Positions 8,983 through 16,565 are shown, numbered from the stretch's first letter. The stretch: DNA of 35,112 nucleotides from Chloroflexota bacterium (GCA_029555965.1 JAKQHY010000232.1:1-35112), one strand, 5' to 3'. The notes: generated from the sequence alone by a model not told the origin. Program-made: numbers and translations.

Positions 8983-10170
8983 TCAATTCGTCGAACCCAT
9001 TTGTGGAGGAGTGTTTCCTGTGTAGACTTGCACAGCCTCATAAATCAGCCGCTTTTGAAAATCCGGCGTCACATAAGCGTAATGGTCCTGATAGTTGTAC
9101 ATTGTCTGAGGTGTGCGAAACATCCACATCGCCACCACCGGACACCACGGCCAATATTCGGCAGCCCAAGCATAAGCATCCACCGTATACTGGATGCGTT
9201 GCGCCGAAGACACTGCCCACACCCAGCGGGGATGGTCATTCCAGCCCGATTCTGTAATATAGATGGCTTTGGCGCTATCCCCTTGAGCATCCATCACCGC
9301 GCGCAACAGTTCCACCCGGCGAAAGTTGATGGCGTCAGGCGCGGGGGGGGTATCCGGTGGCAGATTCATGCCGTACGTGTGGGCAGCCAGGGCATCGAAG
9401 TAAGCGCCCGCGCCGGCTTGATACATTTTCTCCAAGTATAACACATCGTTCAGACCAGCATGGCTACCCTCTGGCTCCAATGTAGGCGCCAACGCGCCGC
9501 CTAATACGACGATCTCCGGGTTTGCGGCGTGCGCCAGTGGATAAACGGCCTGAAGCAGCGCTACATAATCGGAAGGAGATACGGGACGATACCCCCACTC
9601 AAAACTCAAATTCGGCTCGTTCCAAATGATTATATGGTGAACCTTGCCGCGGTAGCGCCCGACAAAGGCCGCGACGAACCGCGCAAAATCCGCATAGTGC
9701 GCGGCATCCAGGTGCGTGGGAGTCGTGGACTGAACCGCCGGGTCAGGGCGCGCCCAGGCGGGGACCAATCCCAGGCGGGCGATGAGAGTAAGACCCTGGT
9801 TGTGCGCATGTTCCACCACCCGATCGCTGTGATACCAGTCGTACTTGCCCGGGGCATATTCAATGTACGGCCACGGAAAGTACTCAACGATCCACGGCGC
9901 GCCCATCTCACGCACCAGCGCCAACGAGCGTTGGATTTTCCACTCTTCCACCTCATCGGTCAGCCGGGTGTGAACGCCCACTTTGGGATTGGTGGTCTGC
10001 ACTGTTTGCGGAGCCGGCCAGGTAACTAACACCTGCGGCGGTCGAATTCCGACAAGAATCAGCGCCAACAAGCCGCTCCACAACAGCAGCTCCGGCCACG
10101 TATGGCGTATATACGACCACAGTCGGCCGCTCAGCGCCCTACCAGACATCTGCCAGGTTGTTCGCAGCAT
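8983..10170 (-). CDS. membrane-anchored clan GH-A glycoside hydrolase-like protein
   Basis: I place the start at ATG 10170 (395 aa). Longer frames run back over the divergent Nudix promoter and lack sense as a signal, whereas residues about 28-42 (LLLWSGLLALILVGI) form one N-terminal transmembrane anchor. The rest is a TIM-barrel-like domain with two clan GH-A signatures: WNEPN with predicted acid/base Glu185, and TESGW with predicted nucleophile Glu307. The closest types I recognise are GH39/GH5-like cellulase-fold proteins; the substrate cannot be told. It is probably exported and cell-surface bound. It is first of a unit with a sugar-binding lipoprotein (13 bp downstream) and glycerate kinase. 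Confidence 0.85.
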   Translation of the reverse strand: MLRTTWQMSGRALSGRLWSYIRHTWPELLLWSGLLALILVGIRPPQVLVTWPAPQTVQTTNPKVGVHTRLTDEVEEWKIQRSLALVREMGAPWIVEYFPWPYIEYAPGKYDWYHSDRVVEHAHNQGLTLIARLGLVPAWARPDPAVQSTTPTHLDAAHYADFARFVAAFVGRYRGKVHHIIIWNEPNLSFEWGYRPVSPSDYVALLQAVYPLAHAANPEIVVLGGALAPTLEPEGSHAGLNDVLYLEKMYQAGAGAYFDALAAHTYGMNLPPDTPPAPDAINFRRVELLRAVMDAQGDSAKAIYITESGWNDHPRWVWAVSSAQRIQYTVDAYAWAAEYWPWCPVVAMWMFRTPQTMYNYQDHYAYVTPDFQKRLIYEAVQVYTGNTPPQMGSTN

Positions 10171-10227
10171 GGCTGACCATCTCCATGAGTGTGAAATCGG
10201 AATAACTGTGTCTGCTGATTTATCGTC

Positions 10228-10233
10228 TATAAT
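10228..10233 (+). promoter_or_regulatory. -10 box upstream of the Nudix gene
   Basis: A perfect TATAAT lies 48 bp before the chosen GTG start at 10281. No convincing -35 box is visible. Transcription would start near 10240, leaving too little leader for the earlier GTG at 10245 and so supporting the start at 10281. Confidence 0.5.
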
Positions 10234-10280
10234 AGGCACCATAGGTGACGATGATGAGCAATGGGGAGGAGGAACTTGCT

Positions 10281-10949
10281 GTGGCTCCGGGATATTTATG
10301 CGAACACCCGCAGACCTTGATCGCCCAAATCCACGCGGCGCTCCAAGCCACCCTGCCGGGCCAGGCCGCACAGGGCAAAATGGCGCCAGCCAACCATCTG
10401 TTCACCGCTCCCGTTGATTCGCGGCCCCGGCAGGCGGCGGTACTCATCCTTTTCTTACCGCAGGGCGCGCATGATCTGGCAGTGCTTTTCACCCAACGCA
10501 CCCTTACGGTAGCGCATCACAAGGGCCAGATTTGTTTTCCAGGGGGAAGACAAGATGTGGCGGATCACACCTTGCTCCACACGGCCCTGCGCGAGACGGC
10601 AGAAGAAATCGGCCTGCCCGCAACCGATGTTGTGATTTTGGGAAGCCTCACTCCCTTGTACGTTTCGGCGAGCAATCACCTGGTGCATCCCGTCGTCGGA
10701 TGGATTCCATGGTTGCCCAGGTTGGCCCCTAATCCTACCGAAGTCGCACAAGTATTGTTCGTACCCTTGAGCGCGCTGCTCGATCCGCAAAACGTCACTG
10801 TTTGCACGTACGCGAGCGCTCATCGAACGCTTACAGCTCCGGGCTATGCCATCGGGGGGCAATGCATCTGGGGAGCAACCGCCATGATGACCAGCGAGTT
10901 GCTGGAAATCATCCGCCCGCACTTAGCCCACGCAAAGTCTACCGACTAA
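10281..10949 (+). CDS. CoA pyrophosphatase-type Nudix hydrolase
   Basis: The frame is open from GTG 10245, but GGGGAGGAGG (10263-10272) sits 8 nt before GTG 10281, which I take as the start (222 aa). The segment LFTQRTLTVAHHKGQICFPGG followed by GRQDVADHTLLHTALRETAEEIG matches the CoA-type Nudix signature, in which the Nudix box has Asp and one extra residue before the REXXEE helix, as in E. coli NudL. Such enzymes split CoA or acyl-CoA into 4'-phosphopantetheine and 3',5'-ADP. The last 27 bp overlap the convergent rimO 3' end. The gene is divergent from the glycosidase unit. Confidence 0.88.
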   Translation: MAPGYLCEHPQTLIAQIHAALQATLPGQAAQGKMAPANHLFTAPVDSRPRQAAVLILFLPQGAHDLAVLFTQRTLTVAHHKGQICFPGGRQDVADHTLLHTALRETAEEIGLPATDVVILGSLTPLYVSASNHLVHPVVGWIPWLPRLAPNPTEVAQVLFVPLSALLDPQNVTVCTYASAHRTLTAPGYAIGGQCIWGATAMMTSELLEIIRPHLAHAKSTD

Positions 10950-12305
10950 ATCGTACACCGTCGCCTCGGTGATCTCTATCGTAACGATCCGGTCGGGTTC
11001 CAGGGTTTCGGGAATCAAGACAAGTCCATCAATCTCCGGCGCATCCCGGTACGAGCGTCCGATGGTCACACCGTCCCCGGTGCCCTCCAACAGCACTGAA
11101 AGCCGCCGCCCCACCCATTGCTGATTCGCGGCCTCTGAAATCTCCTGTTGTGCCAGCATCAAGGCTTCACGCCGCGCCTCTTTGACTGCCTGGGGAATAT
11201 CGTCCGCCCATTGCGCCGCGGGCACGCCATTCTCAGAGGAATAGGTGAATACACCCAGTCGATCAAAGCGCATCTCTTTGATAAACTCCTGCAAAGTTTG
11301 GAACTCTGCATCTGTTTCACCGGGGAAGCCCACAATGAAGGTCGTCCTCAGAGCGACCTCGGGAAGGCGCTCACGCAGTTGCGCTATCGTGCGGCGCACA
11401 TCCTCGACGTCGGCAGGACGGCGCATACGCTTCAAGACTTCGGGATGCGCATGCTGAAGGGGGATGTCAATGTAGGGGAGCACCTGGGGCGTCTGCGCGA
11501 TTACGTCTATCAACCGTGTGGTTACATACCCTGGAAAAGTGTAAAGAAGTCGCAGCCAGGGAACTTGAGGGACTTCCTGCGCCAGGCGCGTTAAAAGCTG
11601 CGCCAGTCCATCTTTCATCCCTAAATCGTGGCCGTAATACGTAATATCCTGTGCGATCAGGTTGATCTCAAGCACCCCCATCTGCTGAAGCGCGCGCGCA
11701 TCCGCCAGAATCGCCTCTGGCGTCCGACTGACGCTAGGTCCCTTGATCAACGGGATAGCACAGAAAGCACACTGTCGGCTGCACCCATCGGCAATCTTGA
11801 GAAATGCGCTGGCGCCCGACACGGCATACCCTGGAGCGCCTGCCTGTTCCGGCAAGACCAAAGATCCCTGGGCCACGCGCATTGGCGCGGTTGGCGCGGT
11901 TTTCTTGGCGAGCATGGCGGCCACGGACACAATATCCGGCCATGAGCGAGTCCCAACCACCGCCGTCAGGGTCGGAACTGCCGCCAACAAAGCTTCAGGA
12001 TCGCGCTGTGCCCAACATCCAGCCGCAACCAACGCCTGCGATGGGCGCAATTGCGCCGCCAGTTCGCGCAGCGTTTCCGAGGACTCCTGTCGCGCGGGTT
12101 CGATGAAACCACAGGTGTTGACCACCACCATGTCCGCCTGAGACAGGTCCTGAACGCCCACATACCCTGCCCGCTGCAACAACACCGCCATGCCGCTTGC
12201 ATCTACCGTATTTTTGGGACAGCCTAAGGAGACAATGTAAAAACGAAAGGGGCGTTGAACGCCCCTTTGCTGTTTAGGGTATCGATGACGGGCCGAGGCT
12301 TTCAT
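10923..12305 (-). CDS. rimO: ribosomal protein S12 methylthiotransferase RimO
   Basis: This 460-residue protein has the full MiaB/RimO architecture. The N-terminal UPF0004 cluster cysteines are C29 (SLGCPKNTVD), C65 (NTCGF) and C97. The radical-SAM motif is C175-x3-C179-x2-C182 (CSRQCAFC). A C-terminal TRAM-like domain ends the protein. SLGCPKN with D is the RimO-type signature. It adds a methylthio group to the conserved Asp of S12 using two [4Fe-4S] clusters and SAM. The ATG at 12305 overlaps the upstream stop as ATGA and has GGAGGGG just before it. An N-terminal tail of about 20 residues precedes the usual start of the family, and its DNA forms a terminator-like hairpin. Confidence 0.95.
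   Translation of the reverse strand: MKASARHRYPKQQRGVQRPFRFYIVSLGCPKNTVDASGMAVLLQRAGYVGVQDLSQADMVVVNTCGFIEPARQESSETLRELAAQLRPSQALVAAGCWAQRDPEALLAAVPTLTAVVGTRSWPDIVSVAAMLAKKTAPTAPMRVAQGSLVLPEQAGAPGYAVSGASAFLKIADGCSRQCAFCAIPLIKGPSVSRTPEAILADARALQQMGVLEINLIAQDITYYGHDLGMKDGLAQLLTRLAQEVPQVPWLRLLYTFPGYVTTRLIDVIAQTPQVLPYIDIPLQHAHPEVLKRMRRPADVEDVRRTIAQLRERLPEVALRTTFIVGFPGETDAEFQTLQEFIKEMRFDRLGVFTYSSENGVPAAQWADDIPQAVKEARREALMLAQQEISEAANQQWVGRRLSVLLEGTGDGVTIGRSYRDAPEIDGLVLIPETLEPDRIVTIEITEATVYDLVGRLCVG
12239..12268 (-). terminator. terminator-like hairpin inside the start of rimO, possible attenuator
   Basis: AAAGGGGCGTT (12246-12256) and AACGCCCCTTT (12258-12268) form a perfect inverted repeat with one central base. 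Read in the rimO direction the hairpin is followed by CG and then five T residues (12239-12243). This is the layout of an intrinsic terminator, placed over codons 13-20 of rimO. Confidence 0.55.
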
Positions 12306-13126
12306 TGCCCCTCCATCAAGATCTCTCCACTAGGGCCCCAGGCGCGGCGCACCACCTCGTTCGCAGTTCCCAACACCCCCCAATCGGCGCCATTCACGTA
12401 TAGCTGAAACGCTCCCCCATTCCCGGTCGCCACAATCAGCATCTCAGTGGCTGAGGCGGTCAACTCCTGGTTAGCTTCCGCAAATCCCTGGAAAATCACC
12501 AACGAATCTGCCGAAACATTGACCCAGGCGTGTTCTTTGGCGATCAGGCGTACATACACCTGCCCATCTGCACTAGCAGCGAAAGCTGGCGCTGCCGGCG
12601 GGGTTTGTGAAGTAGTCAGCGAGGCCGCTGCCAAGGTAAGCGTAACCGCGGGAGCCTGCGTTGGAGTTGTCTGGTCGTTGACGAATTGCAGCGCCAGATA
12701 ACTCAGCACAACCACGACAACAAAAAAGCCCAGGGCGATGAGCGCAACGAGAATCGCTACCTGGGGGAAATGTGCGGGCTTACGCGACACCTCTTCTGCC
12801 AAGGAGGGCGGGGAAGGGAAGACCGAAGGCCGTCCCGGAGTGTTGCGGGCATCATCAAAAGCCGGACGCACACGCGGCTGGACAGGGACGCCGTGAAGTT
12901 CGGCGTCATAACGAGACACCGCCTCTTCCGCGGGGAGACGTAAAAACCGGGCGTAATTACGTAGAAAGCCACGGGCTTGAATTTCCCCTGGCAAAGCCGT
13001 ATAGTCGCCCACTTCCAAAGCCTGTAAATAGCGGCGCCGGATCCGTAGGGCCTTTTCAACGTCCGCCAAAGAGAGTTGTTGATTCTCGCGGGCGCGGCGC
13101 AGCCAAATACCTAAACCATCGTTCAT
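12302..13126 (-). CDS. RodZ-like protein: HTH domain, one membrane segment, C-terminal beta domain
   Basis: The ATG at 13126 shares its A with the rplI stop (TGATG) and is preceded by GGAGG with a 4-nt spacer; a TTG one codon earlier is less likely. The 274-residue protein begins with a HTH_25-type helix-turn-helix (GIWLRRARENQQLSLADVE ... YLQALEVGDYTALP) over residues 5-75, as in RodZ, where this domain binds MreB rather than DNA. A Pro-rich linker follows, then a transmembrane helix about 122-148 (VAILVALIALGFFVVVVVL), a low-complexity Thr/Ala stretch, and an extracytoplasmic domain about 190-270 like DUF4115. It probably acts in cell-shape or envelope control. It is coupled to rplI upstream and rimO downstream. 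Confidence 0.82.
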   Translation of the reverse strand: MNDGLGIWLRRARENQQLSLADVEKALRIRRRYLQALEVGDYTALPGEIQARGFLRNYARFLRLPAEEAVSRYDAELHGVPVQPRVRPAFDDARNTPGRPSVFPSPPSLAEEVSRKPAHFPQVAILVALIALGFFVVVVVLSYLALQFVNDQTTPTQAPAVTLTLAAASLTTSQTPPAAPAFAASADGQVYVRLIAKEHAWVNVSADSLVIFQGFAEANQELTASATEMLIVATGNGGAFQLYVNGADWGVLGTANEVVRRAWGPSGEILMEGQ

Positions 13127-13575
13127 CAAGCCTCCGCTTCTACGATGACGCGCACCTGCCCGCGAATCCCCCCTCGCAATTTCAGTTCCACGACGTGCTC
13201 GCCCAACTCCCGAATAGGCCGTTCCAGCGCCACCGCGCGCTTATCAAACTCGGCGCCCAGCGCCCGGCCAATCGCCTCCGCCACATCAGCGGAAGTGATC
13301 GAGCCATACAAACGGCCTTTGTCCCCGGACTTGGCCTTGAGATACAAAGGGGTAGCCTTCAAGCGCTCGGCTATTTGCAACGAGTGTTCACGCACGCGAT
13401 CTTCCTTCGCATGTTGGGTTCGGACATAATCCTGCGCCTCTTTCACCTGTCCAGAGGCGGCCGGAACCGCCAGCCCCCGGGGGATAAGATAATTACGCGC
13501 GTAGCCATCGGCGACATTCTTAACCTCGTGAGCCTTGCCCACGCCCGGAACGTCTTGCTTGAAAAACACCTTCAT
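13126..13575 (-). CDS. rplI: 50S ribosomal protein L9
   Basis: The 149-residue length and N-terminus (MKVFFKQDVPGVGKAHEVKNV ... ARNYLIPRGLA) are diagnostic of L9, with the central helix about 40-75 and the C-terminal domain (GRLYGSITSADVAEAI ... IRELGEHVVELKL). L9 binds 23S rRNA at the base of the L1 stalk and helps frame maintenance. The ATG at 13575 has GGAGG 8 nt upstream. L9 often sits with rpsF, ssb and rpsR; here it sits between a TPR gene and a rodZ-like gene. Its short leader carries a parS-like site. Confidence 0.97.
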   Translation of the reverse strand: MKVFFKQDVPGVGKAHEVKNVADGYARNYLIPRGLAVPAASGQVKEAQDYVRTQHAKEDRVREHSLQIAERLKATPLYLKAKSGDKGRLYGSITSADVAEAIGRALGAEFDKRAVALERPIRELGEHVVELKLRGGIRGQVRVIVEAEA

Positions 13576-13597
13576 TATAAATGCCTCCTACCTCATC

Positions 13598-13613
13598 TGT
13601 TTCACGTGAAACA
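13598..13613. other. parS: parS-like ParB binding site
   Basis: The 16-bp sequence TGTTTCACGTGAAACA is a perfect palindrome and fits the bacterial chromosomal parS consensus TGTTNCACGTGAAACA. It lies between the TPR gene and rplI, in the rplI leader. I saw no second copy in the window. Chromosomal parS sites normally cluster near oriC and load the ParB CTPase clamp for segregation. No parA or parB gene is in the window. Confidence 0.88.
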
Positions 13614-13669
13614 TCAGGATTGACCATGAGAGAGCGCAATCTGCCTGCCCCCAGATCGGATATCCCAAC

Positions 13670-14206
13670 CTAACCAAGCACCCGCGTCTGCAAATTCATC
13701 ATCAGGCGCGAGAACTTCTGCATTGCGGTCGGCTTTTCCAGCATATCCAACCCCGCCTGGTAAGCCGCCAGTCCCGCCTGCCGTTGCCCGGACTTAAACA
13801 TGGAGAGGCCAATCGCCATCATCGTCTCACCCTGTTTCTGACGATCTCCCAACTCCGCGAAAATGGTCGCGGCCAACCGCCAGGATTCCACCGCCTTATC
13901 GCGCTGCTTCAAGGAGGCATAAACACTCGCAATGTTGCCGAGCGCCTGCGCCTGCCGCGACAGGTCCTCCAGGCGCACGAAGATCCGCTGCGCCTCTTCC
14001 AGCGCCTCCAACGCTTCCTCCCAACGGCTTTGTTTGCGTCGAATAACGCCGATGTTGTTTAACATCTCACCCGATTCGACTTCACGCCCCTCTTCGGAGA
14101 AATGTTCTAACGCTTCGCTGAAACGGCGCGCTGCTTCATCATAAAGACCCTCTTGGAATAGCCGCAAGCCCTCTGCCTGTAATTCCTCAGCCGTAGGCGT
14201 CGTCAT
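13670..14206 (-). CDS. TPR-repeat protein (178 aa)
   Basis: The ATG at 14206 has a near-ideal AGGAGG 6-7 nt upstream. The protein is almost entirely TPR: helix pairs at about 6-40 (EGLRLFQEGLYDEAARRFSEAL), 46-80 (MLNNIGVIRRKQSRWEEALEAL), 86-120 (ALGNIASVYASLKQRDKAVES) and 125-160. No signal or membrane segment is present. It is a scaffold protein of unknown partner. It lies 94 bp upstream of rplI on the same strand, with the parS-like site in between; cotranscription is possible but unproven. Confidence 0.85.
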   Translation of the reverse strand: MTTPTAEELQAEGLRLFQEGLYDEAARRFSEALEHFSEEGREVESGEMLNNIGVIRRKQSRWEEALEALEEAQRIFVRLEDLSRQAQALGNIASVYASLKQRDKAVESWRLAATIFAELGDRQKQGETMMAIGLSMFKSGQRQAGLAAYQAGLDMLEKPTAMQKFSRLMMNLQTRVLG

Positions 14207-14220
14207 ATCGTACCTCCTCG

Positions 14221-14290
14221 GATAATAACCCCAGAGAACCCAGAGGAATAAGAGAAATCTCTGCGCACTCCGTGGTGGAAATTTTTATCT
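14221..14290. repeat. candidate degenerate dispersed intergenic repeat
   Basis: The gap between the TPR gene and the HTH regulator holds words such as CCCAGAGAACCCAGAGGAAT and AATCTCTGCGCACTCCGTGG. From memory, similar agag/ctctg...ccgtggtg noncoding repeats recur in Chloroflexota and cyanobacteria. No second copy is in the window, so this is tentative. Nothing else is evident in 14207-14350. Confidence 0.3.
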
Positions 14291-14350
14291 ACCACCCCTC
14301 AAAAACCCAAGTTGCAAGTTTTGTGAGTCCGTGACCAACCTCAACCCACC

Positions 14351-15022
14351 TCAATAGGTAATTTCAAGCAATCCCTCGGCAATGGCGCGCAAAGCGCCAG
14401 CCGGCATATCCGACAATTTCATCGCCAATGCCAGATAACTTTCGTTAATGGGACGCAACACAAAATCCCGCATTTCGGGTGATAACTTCTTGAAACGTTC
14501 AAACTGATCCTGCGATTTATGCCACTGGCCCACCTCGCTCTCTTTGTCGAAAAACACTTCCAGAGAGACAGTTAAGGCCCGTCCAACAATTTCCAGTTCG
14601 GCAAACGGCACCGACCGCCGACCATATTCGTAATCGGCAATCTGCTCGGCAGAACACTCCAAAATATCGGCCAAATCTTGCTGTGTGCGGCGGGCTTCCT
14701 GACGCACCTGCCGCAGGCGCGCCCCGACAATCCGATGACGCAGTGGCAAGAAGATCTCCGCATTCGGAAGCCGCGTGTCCCGACTACCACTCAAGGAAGT
14801 CTCCCGAAACACACTCAAAGGAACCTCAATAAAACGTGCTAGCAATTCCAATTCCGGCAGAGAAATGGACGCAGACCCACGCTCGTATGCCGCAAAAGCT
14901 CCTTCCGAAATGCCTAACGCAGCGGCACACTCCTGAACTGTCACCCGTGCTTGATTGCGAACATTCTGGATCAAAGCGCCAAGAATTCGGTTCCGTAGAT
15001 CAACAACTTCTTGGTTAGGCAT
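14351..15022 (-). CDS. transcriptional regulator with two tandem XRE/HTH_3 domains
   Basis: The frame is open from 15178, but I choose ATG 15022 (223 aa): it has AGGGGA upstream, and the extra 52 residues are unlike a domain and would run over the palindrome. Residues about 15-72 form the first helix-turn-helix (VRNQARVTVQECAAALGIS, then FAAYERGSASISLPELELLA) and about 98-158 the second (LRQVRQEARRTQQDLADILE, then IADYEYGRRSVPFAELEIVG). The last 55 residues are unrecognised. Two HTH units in one chain would allow a monomer to read two half-sites. Upstream lie a 9-bp inverted repeat and a perfect 34-bp palindrome, likely operators for this protein. Confidence 0.87.
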   Translation of the reverse strand: MPNQEVVDLRNRILGALIQNVRNQARVTVQECAAALGISEGAFAAYERGSASISLPELELLARFIEVPLSVFRETSLSGSRDTRLPNAEIFLPLRHRIVGARLRQVRQEARRTQQDLADILECSAEQIADYEYGRRSVPFAELEIVGRALTVSLEVFFDKESEVGQWHKSQDQFERFKKLSPEMRDFVLRPINESYLALAMKLSDMPAGALRAIAEGLLEITY

Positions 15023-15035
15023 CACGTCCCCTTTC

Positions 15036-15082
15036 ACTTTCCATGAGAGATGGATAATAGTGTAATTCCCGAAATGGAAAGT
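15036..15082. promoter_or_regulatory. inverted repeat in the HTH-regulator promoter region
   Basis: ACTTTCCAT (15036-15044) and ATGGAAAGT (15074-15082) are perfect 9-bp inverted copies flanking the AT-rich stretch where a promoter for the minus-strand regulator gene would lie (-10-like TATTAT on the minus strand). This layout suits autoregulation by the tandem-HTH protein. The binding role is inferred. Confidence 0.45.
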
Positions 15083-15140
15083 ATTTTTTTGTTTTGTATT
15101 GAGGGATATATCTTTGTGGTATGTGTTTTTTTGCAAGAAC

Positions 15141-15174
15141 CATACAGCAAATGTGCGCGCACATTTGCTGTATG
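15141..15174. repeat. perfect 34-bp palindrome
   Basis: The left half CATACAGCAAATGTGCG (15141-15157) is followed directly by its exact reverse complement (15158-15174), with no spacer and no mismatch; the next flanking base pair breaks the symmetry. It lies 119 bp upstream of the regulator ATG. A related half-site GCACATTTG recurs at 15609-15617. It could be an operator, an origin element or a recombinase site. Confidence 0.9.
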
Positions 15175-15291
15175 CCATCAGTCTACCCAGCCTTATGCTG
15201 AATAAATGCCATACCCATTATAACATAGTCCCTTTGAGGAGCAATTTGCGCCGCACCACAGTATTGCCACCCTCCGCCCCCACCTTCAAAG

Positions 15292-15720
15292 TTTTCCACA
15301 ACAAGCCCCCCCTACCATAAGGGGGAGCTTTATATCCGCCTCCCTAGAATTAGGGGAAAAAGCACGGCCCACCTCCTGAAAACTTCCCCAACACACTTCC
15401 CCTGTGGAAAACTAGGCCATTTCGGTGGATAAATACCTGTTTTTGGGGATAACTTCCTTCTCGTCACGCATTAGAAATCGGTATAGGGTATTGGAAAAAC
15501 TCCGAATTCTTCGGCAAATTATCCGCGCCTAAACCAATCTCCACATCCTTTTCCCCGGCGACGCAAGCTTATACCCCGTGCATTTAGGGGCATGGGGTAT
15601 CCTAACAAGCACATTTGGGCGCGCCGCGCCATTTTCCCCACAATCCCCAACTCTATTACGACTACTAAACAAGTGAAATACTTTACAACAAAGAATAACT
15701 TTCTCTAATTCTTAAAGGAA
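15292..15720. other. candidate chromosomal origin region (DnaA-box-like cluster, AT-rich end)
   Basis: No gene is visible between 15023 and 15728. Two TTTTCCACA boxes occur in opposite orientation (15292-15300 plus strand; 15403-15411 minus strand). Near matches on the minus strand are TTATCCACC (15424-15432) and TTATCCCCA (15444-15452), with a weaker TTCCCCACA at 15634-15642 on the plus strand. An AT-rich stretch follows at about 15650-15720. The perfect parS-like site lies 1.7 kb away. dnaA, dnaN and gyrB are not in the window, so the call rests on these motifs only. Confidence 0.45.
15571..15600. repeat. imperfect inverted repeat inside the origin-like region
   Basis: ATACCCCGTGC (15571-15581) and GCATGGGGTAT (15590-15600) are 11-bp arms with one mismatch (a G-T wobble as RNA), separated by 8 nt. 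No T-run follows, so it does not look like a terminator. Confidence 0.6.
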
Positions 15721-15728
15721 CGCTTCCC

Positions 15729-16565
15729 TTAATGAAACGTTGCCATATCAATGATCCCGTCTCTGGCAATCGGTAGCGTGTGTTGATTCGTGCAGTGGTA
15801 CCCTTGCGTAGTCTGGCGCAGCGCCCCGCCGCAAATAGGGCAGTGCAATATATCTTCTAATCGTCGCGGCCCTGGCGGCGCGCTAACGCCGGGCTTGACG
15901 CCCCAAACGAGGTCGTAATCTTCCTGCCATGCCTGTGAGCGGAGCATTTCCAAGGGGAGTTGCGCCAGTCGTTTCTCGAAAGTTTCGGTGTCCTGGGTGC
16001 GTCCTGGCAACCACCGCGCATCATTGCCGATGCGATTGGTGATCAGGAAGACGCCGCCGGGACGCAGGACGCGCGCCATCTCCTGTAGCACCCCTTCGGG
16101 GTTAGGCATAAATTCCAGGGCTTCCAAGCATGTCACCGCGTCGAAAGTGTTGTCGGGAAAGGGGAGCTGGCTGGCGTCTTGCCACAGAAGTGTGATTCGG
16201 CCCGACCACATCTGGGTTTGACGACGTGCTTCTTGCAACATCTTGCGCGAGTAATCCAGTCCAATGAGCCGTCCTCGATAGCCGGGTTGCGCAAAAAGCG
16301 TCCGCGCCAGCCGCGCTGTACCGGTCGCTACATCCAACACCAATGGATCGGGGCAGAGTGCCAGGGCGCGACTGAGAGGTAATCCTAAAAACCACTGCTC
16401 ATAGCCGGGATCGAAGGCCTTAATACGGTCATAGACGTGCGCAGACCAGTTGTAAAGCAGCGCCACCACGCGCCGTCCCAGATAAGCGCCTTCCGCCAGG
16501 ATGAGCTGCCAATACAGCACGCCAATCAGGAGAATGACTCCCAGTATGCCCCATACCCAGACCAT
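15729..16565 (-). CDS. class I SAM-dependent methyltransferase with N-terminal membrane helix and Cys-rich tail
   Basis: The open frame extends to 17078, but that part is a shadow of the upstream membrane-protein gene. The real start is ATG 16565, sharing its A with that gene's TAA (TAATG), giving 278 residues. Residues 1-20 (MVWVWGILGVILLIGVLYWQ) form a membrane helix. A methyltransferase type-11 domain follows, with SAM motif I VLDVATGTARLAR near 75-87, an acidic LIGLDYS strand end, and a VLRPGGVFLITNR segment. The tail carries C242-x2-C245 and C258-x3-H262, a zinc-ribbon-like end as in Trm112-type modules. Substrate unknown; membrane location suggests a lipid or quinone-like target, but this is inference. 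Confidence 0.85.
   Translation of the reverse strand: MVWVWGILGVILLIGVLYWQLILAEGAYLGRRVVALLYNWSAHVYDRIKAFDPGYEQWFLGLPLSRALALCPDPLVLDVATGTARLARTLFAQPGYRGRLIGLDYSRKMLQEARRQTQMWSGRITLLWQDASQLPFPDNTFDAVTCLEALEFMPNPEGVLQEMARVLRPGGVFLITNRIGNDARWLPGRTQDTETFEKRLAQLPLEMLRSQAWQEDYDLVWGVKPGVSAPPGPRRLEDILHCPICGGALRQTTQGYHCTNQHTLPIARDGIIDMATFH

Noticed and set aside
15303..15332. Hairpin AAGCCCCCC ... GGGGGAGCTT as a terminator
   Set aside because: It has a mismatch, no plus-strand gene precedes it and no T-run follows in the minus direction.
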